Below, in pieces: positions 34,977 through 43,023 of a stretch of 64,000 nt of DNA. The DNA is from CBFGRV01 sp965651265. GTDB taxonomy: Bacteria > Bacteroidota > Rhodothermia > Rhodothermales > VXPQ01. A program made the translations under genes and the position numbers. The DNA lies in NCBI GenBank assembly GCA_965651265.1, contig CBFGRV010000016.1:8433-72432 (forward strand), read 5' to 3'. The stretch's first letter is position 1; each line of letters opens with the position of its first letter. The notes under the pieces are model-generated. The model was not told where the DNA came from. It did no database searches and saw nothing but the letters and a program-made list of their open reading frames with translations.

Positions 34977-35993
34977 ATGGCGATCAAGCTCGGCATCAAC
35001 GGCTTCGGCCGAATCGGACGGCTCGTCTTTCGCTCCATCCTCGAACGTAATCTGGATGGCTACGATATCGTTGGCGTCAATGACCTCACCGATGCCGCGA
35101 CGTTGGCTCACCTCTTCAAGTACGATTCCGTTCACGGACCCTTCCCGGGACAGGTCGAGCTCGATGGAGATCATATCGTCGTGAACGGTGACCGCTTCCC
35201 TGTCTTCTCCGAGAAGGACCCCACCAAACTCCCATGGGGTGAACTGGGGGCGGATGTCGTCATCGAATCAACCGGCATCTTCCGCACGCGAGAGAAGGCG
35301 GCGCAGCATCTGACGGCCGGCGCAAAGAAGGTCATCATCTCTGCTCCCGCAAGCGGAGAGGTGGATGCCACGGTGGTGCTCGGCGTCAATGACGACATCC
35401 TCACCGGCGAGGAGGAAGTCATTTCCAATGCGAGCTGCACGACGAACTGCCTCGCCCCGATGGTCAAGATTCTTGACGACGCCTTTGGAATCAAACGGGG
35501 CTTCATGACCACGGTCCACGCGTACACGGCCGATCAGCAATTGGTCGACGGACCTCACAAGGATCTTCGCCGCGCGAGGGCCGCTGCACTGTCGATCATC
35601 CCCACAACGACCGGCGCCGCCAAGGCGATCGGTCTGGTCCTTCCACACCTTCAGGGCAAGCTCGACGGCATGTCGCTTCGCGTACCCACACCTGCCGGTT
35701 CGATCACGGATTTCGTGGCTGAGGTCGGGCGTGACGTAACGGTTGAAGAAGTGAATGAGGCGTTCCGCGCTGCCGCAGAAGGGCCGATGAAGGGCATCGT
35801 TCAGTATAGCCAAGAGCCACTGGTCTCGTCCGACATTATCCATAACCCGCACTCGGCAATCTTCGACGCCGAATCGACCATGGCGACGGGCTCACTGGTG
35901 AAGGTGGTCGGCTGGTACGACAATGAGTGGGGCTACTCGTGCCGAACGGTCGACATCATCGAGAAGCTCGTGAAGGTTACGGAGCCGGCCTGA
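34977..35993 (+). CDS. gap: glyceraldehyde-3-phosphate dehydrogenase
   Basis: 338 residues, phosphorylating and probably NAD-dependent (VNDLTD with D36 at the adenosine-ribose site). The nucleotide-binding GINGFGRIGR is at the N-terminus and the catalytic cysteine is C154 in SNASCTTNC. The closing block VGWYDNEWGYS is complete. It converts glyceraldehyde 3-phosphate to 1,3-bisphosphoglycerate and is followed 5 bp later by pgk, the next step in glycolysis. A strong ribosome-binding site precedes it. Confidence 0.97.
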   Translation: MAIKLGINGFGRIGRLVFRSILERNLDGYDIVGVNDLTDAATLAHLFKYDSVHGPFPGQVELDGDHIVVNGDRFPVFSEKDPTKLPWGELGADVVIESTGIFRTREKAAQHLTAGAKKVIISAPASGEVDATVVLGVNDDILTGEEEVISNASCTTNCLAPMVKILDDAFGIKRGFMTTVHAYTADQQLVDGPHKDLRRARAAALSIIPTTTGAAKAIGLVLPHLQGKLDGMSLRVPTPAGSITDFVAEVGRDVTVEEVNEAFRAAAEGPMKGIVQYSQEPLVSSDIIHNPHSAIFDAESTMATGSLVKVVGWYDNEWGYSCRTVDIIEKLVKVTEPA

Positions 35994-35998
35994 GGCAC

Positions 35999-37192
35999 AT
36001 GGCCAAGTTAACCCTTGATGATCTCGACGTTGCCGGTCGGCGCGTCCTCGTGCGCGTCGATTTCAACGTGCCGCTGAAGGAAGCCGGCGACGGTAAGCTG
36101 TCGGTCGGTGACGACACGCGGATCCGGGCCGCCCTCCCGACCATCCGCGCCATCATCGATCGAGGCGGAAAGGCCATTTTGATGAGCCATCTGGGCCGGC
36201 CCAAAGGGGCGCCGGATCCCCGGTACTCTCTCGCGCCGGTTGCAGAGCACCTTCAGGTAGTTTTGGGACGCCCCGTTCGTTTCGTCAGCAGTACGGTGGG
36301 CGACGTCGTCGAAAAAGCCGTGAAGGAGCTGCCCAATGGCGGCGTCCTGATGCTGGAGAACACTCGCTTCAATCCGGGCGAGACGAAGAATGATGAGGCC
36401 TTTGCCGCCCAACTGGCAAAGCTGGCGGATGTCTACGTGAACGACGCCTTCGGTTCTTCCCATAGGGCACACGCCTCCACAGAAGGCGTTGCGCGCCTTG
36501 TCGACCAGGCGGCCATGGGGTATCTGCTTCAGAAGGAGGTCGAGTACCTCTCTCGCCTACTCGAAGAGCCCGACGAGCCGTATGTAGCCGTGTTGGGAGG
36601 GGCGAAGGTCTCAGATAAGATAGGCGTCATCCAAAGCCTGCTGGAGCGAGTCGATACCCTCCTCATCGGCGGCGCGATGAGCTATACGTTCCTCAAGGCT
36701 CTCGGATCGGGAGTGGGCAATTCAAAGGTGGAGGACGACAAGCTCGACGTTGCCCGCGAAATTCATGAGCGCGCCGGTGGTAAGCTCATGCTTCCTCTAG
36801 ATCATGTGGCAGCCACGGCCTTCGAAAATGAAGCGCGCGCCGATGTGCTCGATCGCATCCCGGAAGACCGGATGGGTCTGGACATCGGACCCAGGACGAT
36901 CGAGGCGTACCGCGAAGCCATCACCGGCGCTCGCACCGTAATCTGGAACGGTCCGATGGGCGTTTTCGAGATGCCAAATTTCGCGAAGGGCACGTTCGCG
37001 ATCGCAGAAGCGATGGCGGAGGCGACGAAGAACGGCGCACTCACTGTGGTGGGCGGCGGAGATTCCGTGGCGGCCATCACCGAGGCTGGGTTCGAGGATG
37101 ACGTCAGCCACGTATCCACGGGCGGTGGTGCAATGCTGGAGTTTCTGGAGGGCAAGACGCTGCCCGGGATTGCCGCGCTATCAGATAGGTAG
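35999..37192 (+). CDS. pgk: phosphoglycerate kinase
   Basis: 397 residues starting at the ATG 5 bp after gap; a longer reading frame upstream merely runs through gap. Family blocks: RRVLVRVDFNVPL at the N-terminus, MSHLGRPKG, ENTRFNPGE, GGAKVSDKI and GGGDSVAAI. It makes ATP and 3-phosphoglycerate from 1,3-bisphosphoglycerate. It is clearly one operon with gap. Confidence 0.96.
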   Translation: MAKLTLDDLDVAGRRVLVRVDFNVPLKEAGDGKLSVGDDTRIRAALPTIRAIIDRGGKAILMSHLGRPKGAPDPRYSLAPVAEHLQVVLGRPVRFVSSTVGDVVEKAVKELPNGGVLMLENTRFNPGETKNDEAFAAQLAKLADVYVNDAFGSSHRAHASTEGVARLVDQAAMGYLLQKEVEYLSRLLEEPDEPYVAVLGGAKVSDKIGVIQSLLERVDTLLIGGAMSYTFLKALGSGVGNSKVEDDKLDVAREIHERAGGKLMLPLDHVAATAFENEARADVLDRIPEDRMGLDIGPRTIEAYREAITGARTVIWNGPMGVFEMPNFAKGTFAIAEAMAEATKNGALTVVGGGDSVAAITEAGFEDDVSHVSTGGGAMLEFLEGKTLPGIAALSDR

Positions 37193-37225
37193 GTTGCTGG
37201 TTTCTGATTGCTGGTTGGTCGTTTG

Positions 37226-38122
37226 ATGGGATCGCTGTATACGAAGGCCGAGGAGATTGACTTTACGGCGGCGGATTGTAAGGCCGTTCCGCGGCCGGGT
37301 CGAGTGCTCATGACCAGCCCGGCGCATTACGAGGTCGCCTACGTCATCAATCCCCACATGGCCGCTCACGTTGGTGAGGTCGATGAAGCCGAGGCGAGTA
37401 CGCAGTGGAGAACGCTTCGAGATGCGTATGAGAGCCTCGGCATCACGGTGAACGTGATCGAGGGCCAGGAAGGCCTGCCCGACATGGTCTTCTGTGCCAA
37501 TCAGACCCTCCCCTATTACCGTGCCGACTCGGGCATTCGTGGCGTGATCATGAGCCGGATGCACGCCGAGCAGCGTCGCGGAGAAGTCGATCACTTCGAG
37601 AAGTTTTTTCGTGGGATCGGTCTCGAGATCACTCACCTGCCGGATCACATTCAGGCGTTCGAGGGCATGGGAGACGCCATCTGGCATCCGCTCCGCTATT
37701 TGCTCTGGGGTGGATACGGCTTTCGGACGAGTCGCGAGGCGTACGAGTTCATCTCGCGCGAACTCGACGTTCCTGTCCTGCTGCTCGAACTAGGAGACGA
37801 AGACTTTTACCACCTGGACACATGCTTTTCGCCGCTCGATGAAGACACCGTCTTGATCTATCCCGGTGCCTTCACGGATGCCGGGCTCGCCATCATCCGC
37901 CGTCTGTTCGATCGGGTGCTAGAAGCCCCGGAAGACGAGTCGCGCAATCTCTTTGCTTGCAATGCCCACTGTCCGGATGGTGAGCACGTCTTGATCCAGG
38001 CCGGATGCACGACGACCAACTCCATGCTTCGGCAGGCCGGGTTCACCCCGATCGAGGTGGAGACGGGCGAGTATCTGAAGGCAGGGGGCTCCGTATTCTG
38101 TATGAAACAGATGTTCTGGTAG
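37226..38122 (+). CDS. amidinotransferase-fold hydrolase (dimethylargininase/arginine deiminase-related)
   Basis: 298 residues from the ATG at 37226. The guanidino-modifying enzyme fold is indicated by LPDMVFCANQ (the substrate-binding acidic block), ITHLPDHIQAFEGMGDA, and a catalytic cysteine near the end in GGSVFCMKQMF (C292). Family members act on arginine, dimethylarginine or related guanidines; the reaction may yield citrulline or ornithine. It sits 33 bp after pgk and 5 bp before a glycosyltransferase. The exact substrate is unknown. Confidence 0.8.
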   Translation: MGSLYTKAEEIDFTAADCKAVPRPGRVLMTSPAHYEVAYVINPHMAAHVGEVDEAEASTQWRTLRDAYESLGITVNVIEGQEGLPDMVFCANQTLPYYRADSGIRGVIMSRMHAEQRRGEVDHFEKFFRGIGLEITHLPDHIQAFEGMGDAIWHPLRYLLWGGYGFRTSREAYEFISRELDVPVLLLELGDEDFYHLDTCFSPLDEDTVLIYPGAFTDAGLAIIRRLFDRVLEAPEDESRNLFACNAHCPDGEHVLIQAGCTTTNSMLRQAGFTPIEVETGEYLKAGGSVFCMKQMFW

Positions 38123-38127
38123 CCCCG

Positions 38128-38811
38128 ATGGGCGGGTTGATCTCCGTAATCATCCCGGCCCTCAATGAAGAGGCCGCGATCGGGGCAACGCTCGATTCGG
38201 TGCGCACGCAAGACCCGCCTTTCGAAATCATCGTCGTGGATGGCGGGTCGGTCGATGGAACGAGAGAGATTGCCGCTCGCAAAGCGCGCGTGTTGGAGTC
38301 CAAGCCAGGACGGGCGCACCAGATGAATACCGGCGGCGCCGCTGCACGGGGTGACATCCTGCTGTTTCTCCATGCCGATACGCGGCTTCCTCCACGGGCC
38401 CTGGGAGTTGTGCGGAGCGCGGTGAACCGGCAGGGCTTCGAAGCGGGGACATTCCGCCTTCAATTCGATCTCGGAGTTCCACTGCTCCGCTTCTACGGGT
38501 TTTGCACGAGGCTTCCCGTAGCCCTTCTGACCTTCGGAGACCGCGGCCTTTTCGTCCGGCGCGACACGTTTCAGCAGGTGGGCGGCTTCCCGAGCCAGCC
38601 TATCTTCGAAGACCTGGAGCTTGCTCGCACGCTACACGCGAGAGGTCGATTCGTATTTCTCCGAGATTGTGTGACGACGTCTGCCAGGCGCTTCCGCGAA
38701 AATGGAGTGCTGCGCCAGCAGTTCCGAAATGCCGGTCTGTGGCTGCGCTACCTCATGGGTGTGGACCCGGAGGAGCTGACACCTCTCTACCCTTATCCGC
38801 TGCCGCGCTGA
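38128..38811 (+). CDS. family 2 glycosyltransferase (TIGR04283-like)
   Basis: 227 residues. The GT-A fold start ISVIIPALNEEAAIGATLDS is followed by IIVVDGGSVDGT, a variant of the DxD-preceding block, and FLHADTRLPPRAL with the metal-binding HADT. The C-terminal part has GDRGLFVRRDTFQQVGGFP and PIFEDLELARTLHARGR, as in the TIGR04283 group often found in bacterial polyisoprenyl or pigment pathways. The ATG lies 5 bp after the amidinotransferase stop. The acceptor is unknown. Confidence 0.88.
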   Translation: MGGLISVIIPALNEEAAIGATLDSVRTQDPPFEIIVVDGGSVDGTREIAARKARVLESKPGRAHQMNTGGAAARGDILLFLHADTRLPPRALGVVRSAVNRQGFEAGTFRLQFDLGVPLLRFYGFCTRLPVALLTFGDRGLFVRRDTFQQVGGFPSQPIFEDLELARTLHARGRFVFLRDCVTTSARRFRENGVLRQQFRNAGLWLRYLMGVDPEELTPLYPYPLPR

Positions 38812-39126
38812 GCCCCGCGGCCCTCGAGGTACCGACCTCGCCACTGCGCGACTATTCGTCTTTTTTCGCGGCATCCTTGACCGAATACTATCTCGATAGT
38901 AGAGGTCGAAAAATGCCGACTCTCATCGGAGGGCTCGCCTCCATCCAACAGTACCTTCGCTACCCCGCCGAGGCGAAGGGCTGGCACTTCCGATCACCTT
39001 TGCACTGGATTGATGTCCACATGTCGGGTTGCGTCGAGGAACGGCGGCCGTAAGGTCAGGTATGAATCAGACGTGAAGTACTCCTCGCACATCGCGGCTT
39101 CCCGTCTGACGGGTGCTGCCACCTCG
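38812..39126 (+). pseudogene. 315-base gap holding a TonB C-terminal-domain-like remnant
   Basis: No intact gene is visible between the glycosyltransferase and msrP. From 38913, in one plus-strand frame, the translation is MPTLIGGLASIQQYLRYPAE, which resembles the start of the TonB C-terminal domain (P-x-L-I-GG-x-x-x-L-Q-x-x-(I/L)-x-YP-x-x-A). The rest of the domain, normally another 60 residues with a GxV-x-V core, is absent and the frame stops at 39053. Upstream (SSFFAASLTEYYLDSRGRK) is weakly coding-like. I read it as a decayed or truncated energy-transducer gene. The assignment rests on one motif. Confidence 0.35.
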
Positions 39127-40143
39127 ATGGCCAACGTCATACTCAAACCCGAATGGCAGTCACCCGAGCGTGACGTCACACCCGAACTCGTCTGCCGCAA
39201 TCGCCGGAAATTCATCAAGCAGTTGGGCCTCGGGGCCGTAGCCATCAGCAGTATCGGGTGCGCCGTCGATTCGAACGGCCGTGCTCGACCGGACGGCCCG
39301 CTCGACACCATCCCCGAGGATGCTCCGCGCGAAGGCTATCCGGCCACGCGCAATGAGGCTTTCACCGTCCCGGAGCGTCCCATCAGCGACCGCACACTCG
39401 CCTCATCCTACAACAACTTCTACGAGTTCGACGGTACACGGAAAGACATCTGGCCGCTGACGACGGATTACGATCCGTTTCCGATGACGATTCAGGTGCG
39501 CGGCCTCGTCGAGGAGGAGCGCACGATCGACGTCGCGGCCCTCATTCGCCGCATGCCGCTCGAAGAGCGCGTCTACCGATTCCGGTGCGTGGAGGCCTGG
39601 GCGATGACGGTGCCCTGGACGGGATTTCCGTTGGCCGACCTCATCAAAGAGTGCCGCCCCCTTTCGAAAGCCACGTACGTCCGGTTCGTTTCCGTGAATC
39701 GCCCGAAGGAGATGCCCGGCATCGAGAGCCAGCACTGGTATCCGTGGCCCTATTATGAAGGCCTTCGGATGGACGAGGCCATGAACGATCTTGCCTTCGT
39801 CGCCACTGGAATGTACGGCGAGCCGCTTCCAAAGCAGAATGGGGCCCCGTTGCGCCTCGCCCTCCCCTGGAAGTACGGATACAAGGGTGCGAAGGCCATC
39901 GTGCGGATCGAATTCACCAATCGGCAGCCGGCGACCTTCTGGAACGACCTGCAGCCAACGGAATACGGCTTTCTGTCAAACGTCAACCCCAACATCCCGC
40001 ATCCGCGATGGAGCCAGGCCAGCGAAGAGCTGATCACGACGGGCGAGCGAGTTCCGACGCAGCTATTCAATGGCTATGCGAAGTGGGTCGGCGACCTCTA
40101 TCCGGACGAGCCAACGAAGCCGGGCAGGCCCATGGCACGGTGA
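39127..40143 (+). CDS. msrP: MsrP-like periplasmic methionine-sulfoxide reductase, molybdenum subunit
   Basis: About 338 residues from the ATG at 39127. A twin-arginine signal is present (NRRKFIKQLGLGAVAISSIG), followed by cysteine C45 in a lipobox-like position. The molybdopterin-binding domain shows YRFRCVEAWAMTVPW with the Mo-ligating cysteine (C154), SQHWYPWPYYEGL and ALPWKYGYKGAKAI. MsrP repairs oxidised methionines in exported proteins. Its usual haem-b membrane partner MsrQ is not adjacent; the neighbours are a glycosyltransferase and a convergent DUF3592 gene. Confidence 0.9.
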   Translation: MANVILKPEWQSPERDVTPELVCRNRRKFIKQLGLGAVAISSIGCAVDSNGRARPDGPLDTIPEDAPREGYPATRNEAFTVPERPISDRTLASSYNNFYEFDGTRKDIWPLTTDYDPFPMTIQVRGLVEEERTIDVAALIRRMPLEERVYRFRCVEAWAMTVPWTGFPLADLIKECRPLSKATYVRFVSVNRPKEMPGIESQHWYPWPYYEGLRMDEAMNDLAFVATGMYGEPLPKQNGAPLRLALPWKYGYKGAKAIVRIEFTNRQPATFWNDLQPTEYGFLSNVNPNIPHPRWSQASEELITTGERVPTQLFNGYAKWVGDLYPDEPTKPGRPMAR

Positions 40144-40190
40144 GGTAGGTCACTGCCGGCCAGTTTCAATCGATGAAGGTCGCGTCGCAG

Positions 40191-40700
40191 CTACATCTCC
40201 ACAGGCTCTTCTAGCGTTCGCCTGGCGGGGTCACCCTTCCGCCTCAGGTAGCGATTCCAGGCGAAGACACCGATTGTGACCAGCACGAGGCCGATCAGGC
40301 TCATCGCGGAATTGATCGCCGCAAGCCGCCACTGGGCTCGGCCAAGCTCGGCTATGACGATCTCCTGATCTGCTCCCGGATTCACCCGAACCTCGAGGCG
40401 CTCGCTGCCCTGCAGGTCCTCCGCGAACGTAATCGGGAGGGGTAGCTCACGTTCGACGACCTCACCCTCCGGAAGCTGCAAACGCAATCGCGCCGAAGCC
40501 ATCGTCACATCGACGCGGCCCGAGGTCTCGATCTCGATCACCTCGGCCTCGACGGGTACGCCGTCCTCGAGGGTTTCGCGTAGATCGAGCGCAACCTTCG
40601 CCTGATTGATGGTCAGAAAGAGCAGAATGGCCGGGATGACCCACAGCAGTCGTGCTACCAGCACGGAACGGTCGAGCGCCAACGTACTTCCAGCCCGCAA
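40191..40700 (-). CDS. DUF3592-type membrane protein
   Basis: 169 residues with two membrane helices, at about residues 15-32 (VARLLWVIPAILLFLTI) and 130-150 (INSAMSLIGLVLVTIGVFAW), bracketing a beta-rich domain. The middle segment (VPVEAEVIEIETSGRV, LEVRVNPGADQEIVI) matches the DUF3592 pattern. No catalytic residues are recognised. It follows the HNH gene by 10 bp on the same strand, and is convergent with msrP. Confidence 0.7.
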   Translation of the reverse strand: MRAGSTLALDRSVLVARLLWVIPAILLFLTINQAKVALDLRETLEDGVPVEAEVIEIETSGRVDVTMASARLRLQLPEGEVVERELPLPITFAEDLQGSERLEVRVNPGADQEIVIAELGRAQWRLAAINSAMSLIGLVLVTIGVFAWNRYLRRKGDPARRTLEEPVEM

Positions 40701-40710
40701 GAGCGGGTGA

Positions 40711-41211
40711 TTATTTCAGAAACAGATACGGCTTCCACGCATCGTGCAACGTGCCGATGTAGTCGCGGATGAACATGACATGGCTCGGACGATACGGTTT
40801 GCGGTTGAGCGTCATTCCGGCTTCCGCAGGCGTTCGATTGCCCTTCTTGTTGTTGCACGGCGTGCAGGCGGTCACCAGATTCTCCCACGTATCGCGCCCG
40901 CCCCGCGACTTCGGGATGACGTGATCGATGGTGAGCTGTTCCCGGCTGTTGCAGTACTGGCACCGGAATCGGTCCCGCCGAAGGATGTTCTTTCGTGAGA
41001 TCATGATGCGCTTGTACGGCACGGCCACGTAGGCCCGCAACCGCACAATACTGGGCCATGGAATCTGCGTACTCGGCGAGCGGATGAACCGTCCCGGGAG
41101 CGATTCGACGAGTTCTGCCTTTTCCAGGAAAACAAGGACGATGGCCCGCTCAACGCTGCAGATGGTCAGCGCCCTGTAGTCGTTGTTCAGAACGAGAACG
41201 TGGCCACTCAT
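40711..41211 (-). CDS. HNH endonuclease family protein
   Basis: 166 residues. The N-terminal half (LVLNNDYRALTICSVERAI) is the conserved region of the McrA-like stand-alone HNH group. The C-terminal half holds the zinc-bearing HNH fold: FRCQYC, LTIDHVIPKSRGG, TWENLVTACTPCNNKKGNRT. Members of this very common family have no established cellular role; nicking or structure-specific cleavage is assumed. A good Bacteroidota promoter lies upstream at 41358-41388. Confidence 0.88.
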   Translation of the reverse strand: MSGHVLVLNNDYRALTICSVERAIVLVFLEKAELVESLPGRFIRSPSTQIPWPSIVRLRAYVAVPYKRIMISRKNILRRDRFRCQYCNSREQLTIDHVIPKSRGGRDTWENLVTACTPCNNKKGNRTPAEAGMTLNRKPYRPSHVMFIRDYIGTLHDAWKPYLFLK

Positions 41212-41357
41212 GATGCGCGAAAACTAAAGCGGACGAGGACGTGTTCTTGAGGCTCGGTTCCGCCAACTTGCACCAACGACCGTATGTCTAAGGAGAGGCT
41301 ATAGAAGACGGTATGGTTGAATGGATCGCGGTGGGCCTCAGGGGGAGCTGTACGCTG

Positions 41358-41388
41358 CAAACATAATGCTTTACAGCTTTGGTTCAAA
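41358..41388 (-). promoter_or_regulatory. Bacteroidota-type promoter for the HNH gene
   Basis: On the minus strand it reads TTTG, 19 nt, then TATGTTTG. This exactly fits the -33 TTTG / -7 TAnnTTTG consensus used by the primary sigma factor of Bacteroidota. The expected start of transcription is near 41350, about 140 bases upstream of the ATG at 41211. Confidence 0.6.
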
Positions 41389-41456
41389 CGGCAGTTCCTT
41401 CGCCCCTGATACTGGCGAACGACCGGCCGGTTCACCTGCTTTTGGCTAGACGGTGC

Positions 41457-41870
41457 ATGTCCGAATTAGACAACATCCCCAGGCAAGCGGGCGTCCTCCC
41501 GTATCGGCGCACCTCTCGCGGACTGGAGGTTCTGTTGGTCACATCGAGCACACGAAAAAGGTGGATCATCCCGAAAGGAAACGTCGAGCCGCAGCTTGGT
41601 CCGCTCGAATCGGCGCGGCGTGAAGCCTTCGAAGAAGCCGGTATTCGTGGGCGTGTGCATCATCTTTGTTTCGGCTCCTACCGCCACCGCTCTACCGGTG
41701 GTGATACGCTGGTGGAGGTGTATTTGATGGAGGTCAGCGAGACGCTGGAGCGCTGGCCCGAACAGCATTCCCGCATCCGAGAGTGGATGCCGCTGCCGCA
41801 TGCCTACGATCGCGTTCTGGAGAACGGACTCCGTTTAATGCTTCGAGAATTGCACGAGCTCCTTACCTGA
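41457..41870 (+). CDS. NUDIX hydrolase
   Basis: 137 residues from the ATG at 41457. The Nudix box is complete: G-x5-E-x7-REAFEEAGI (GNVEPQLGPLESARREAFEE onward). The N-terminus (QAGVLPYRRTSRGLEVLLVT) and RWIIPKGNVEP resemble diadenosine polyphosphate or diphosphoinositol polyphosphate hydrolases. It hydrolyses a nucleoside-diphosphate-linked compound; the substrate is not known. Transcribed away from the HNH gene. Confidence 0.88.
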   Translation: MSELDNIPRQAGVLPYRRTSRGLEVLLVTSSTRKRWIIPKGNVEPQLGPLESARREAFEEAGIRGRVHHLCFGSYRHRSTGGDTLVEVYLMEVSETLERWPEQHSRIREWMPLPHAYDRVLENGLRLMLRELHELLT

Positions 41871-42018
41871 TCCATAGCCATCCAGGCGCGGATTCAAAGC
41901 CGGTCGATGGCTCAATTTTTGACCGGTTCTGCTGAGAGTCGCCTTTCGTCATCCGCTTAGGATCAGCCCGCCGGCAAAGGCGTAACCTAGAATCTGCGTT
42001 AAGGATGGAGCTGGACGT

Positions 42019-42447
42019 ATGAATCGATTTCTGCTACTGCTTCTCGTCGTACTGTTAGGGTCGGGGATCACTGCCGCGGTCTCCGCCTCCGCCGTCTCGA
42101 ATGGCGCGCCTCTGGACGCATGGGTTGCTTCCGGGCAGGGCACACCCGATGATGATCTGGTACGCACCTCCGGCGATCCTGACGATTTCACGCTCTCGGC
42201 CGCGCATCCCAATCCCTTCAATCCGCGCACGAGCTTTTCGCTGACCGTGCACGAGACGCAGGACGTAACCGTGGAGGTTTTCAACCTACTCGGCGTGCGC
42301 GTCCGCCATTTGTTTGCCGGCACGATGGAGAAGGGTGAAACCCGCAGCTTCATCTTCGATGCCAGCGATCTCCCCAGCGGAATCTACCTGTATCGCGTAC
42401 AGGGCGAGTCGTTCACGGCGACGCGACAGATGACGCTCCTGAAGTGA
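42019..42447 (+). CDS. small T9SS type A sorting-domain protein (signal peptide plus sorting domain)
   Basis: 142 residues. A signal peptide (LLLLLVVLLGSGITAAVSA) is followed by about 33 polar residues and then a complete sorting domain at about 57-142: FTLSAAHPNPFNPRTSFSL, VEVFNLLGVRVRHLF, DLPSGIYLYRVQGESFTATR and QMTLLK. There is no passenger domain of any size, which is unusual for a T9SS cargo. It could be a surface peptide of about 30 residues, a decoy, a competitive regulator of sorting, or the remainder of a larger gene. Convergent with the lipoprotein at 42458. Confidence 0.8.
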   Translation: MNRFLLLLLVVLLGSGITAAVSASAVSNGAPLDAWVASGQGTPDDDLVRTSGDPDDFTLSAAHPNPFNPRTSFSLTVHETQDVTVEVFNLLGVRVRHLFAGTMEKGETRSFIFDASDLPSGIYLYRVQGESFTATRQMTLLK

Positions 42448-42457
42448 ACAGGGCCCA

Positions 42458-42937
42458 TCAGTTCACCATGATGTCTCCGTAGGAGACGATCTCCCCGACT
42501 CCATCAAAGATGAACACCCGATGGAGTCCGCGGACGCCAAACTGTGCCGCACTGAAGGTAAAAACGTACGCGCCCGGATCCGCCGCCTGATCGATCTGAT
42601 CCAGAGTAATCAGTCGGCCGTCGCGCAGCGTCTCGAGCTGGAGTGGGGCGTATACGGTCCCGAAAGCGGTGATGGTGACGGGAACGGTTACGAATTCGCC
42701 GGCGCTTACCGGATTCGGATAGGCCGGACGAACCGACACCTTGCCGGCGTAGACGGGCGATGTCCGCCAATCGTCGTTATCCGCCTCTACCTCCACCCCA
42801 CTCTCGTCCGTGCGCGAATAGCCGGAGGGTGGACTGCTGGCATCTTCGGCGAAGTCGTCCTGCTGTGAAGTGGTATCGCAGCCGGCCGCCAGAAAAACTA
42901 GCAGGATCACAACGAGAACGCGCAGAATATCTATCAT
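42458..42937 (-). CDS. small lipoprotein with a sorting-domain-like beta sandwich
   Basis: 159 residues from the ATG at 42937. The signal peptide ends in a lipobox (FLAAGC, C20). After an acidic linker of about 45 residues comes VSVRPAYPNPVSAGEFVTV and a beta-rich tail (GVRGLHRVFIFDGVGEIVSY). The AYPNPVSAGE start is like the T9SS sorting domain, but the end differs from the GIYxxR/K...K consensus, so it may be a related sandwich and not a functional sorting signal. It is convergent with the small sorting-domain protein, 10 bp apart. Confidence 0.68.
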   Translation of the reverse strand: MIDILRVLVVILLVFLAAGCDTTSQQDDFAEDASSPPSGYSRTDESGVEVEADNDDWRTSPVYAGKVSVRPAYPNPVSAGEFVTVPVTITAFGTVYAPLQLETLRDGRLITLDQIDQAADPGAYVFTFSAAQFGVRGLHRVFIFDGVGEIVSYGDIMVN

Positions 42938-43023
42938 CGAACCGAGTGGGCTCCAAGAGTCAAGCGAAGGGGCGGCCGTCGACCCGAATGGGAGAACGCG
43001 ACGCCCATCGACCATTTTTACGC

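Noticed and set aside
37194..37216. Short direct repeat TTGCTGGTT twice, 14 bases apart, between pgk and the next gene
   Set aside because: Two copies only; no array, no mobile element, no coding effect.
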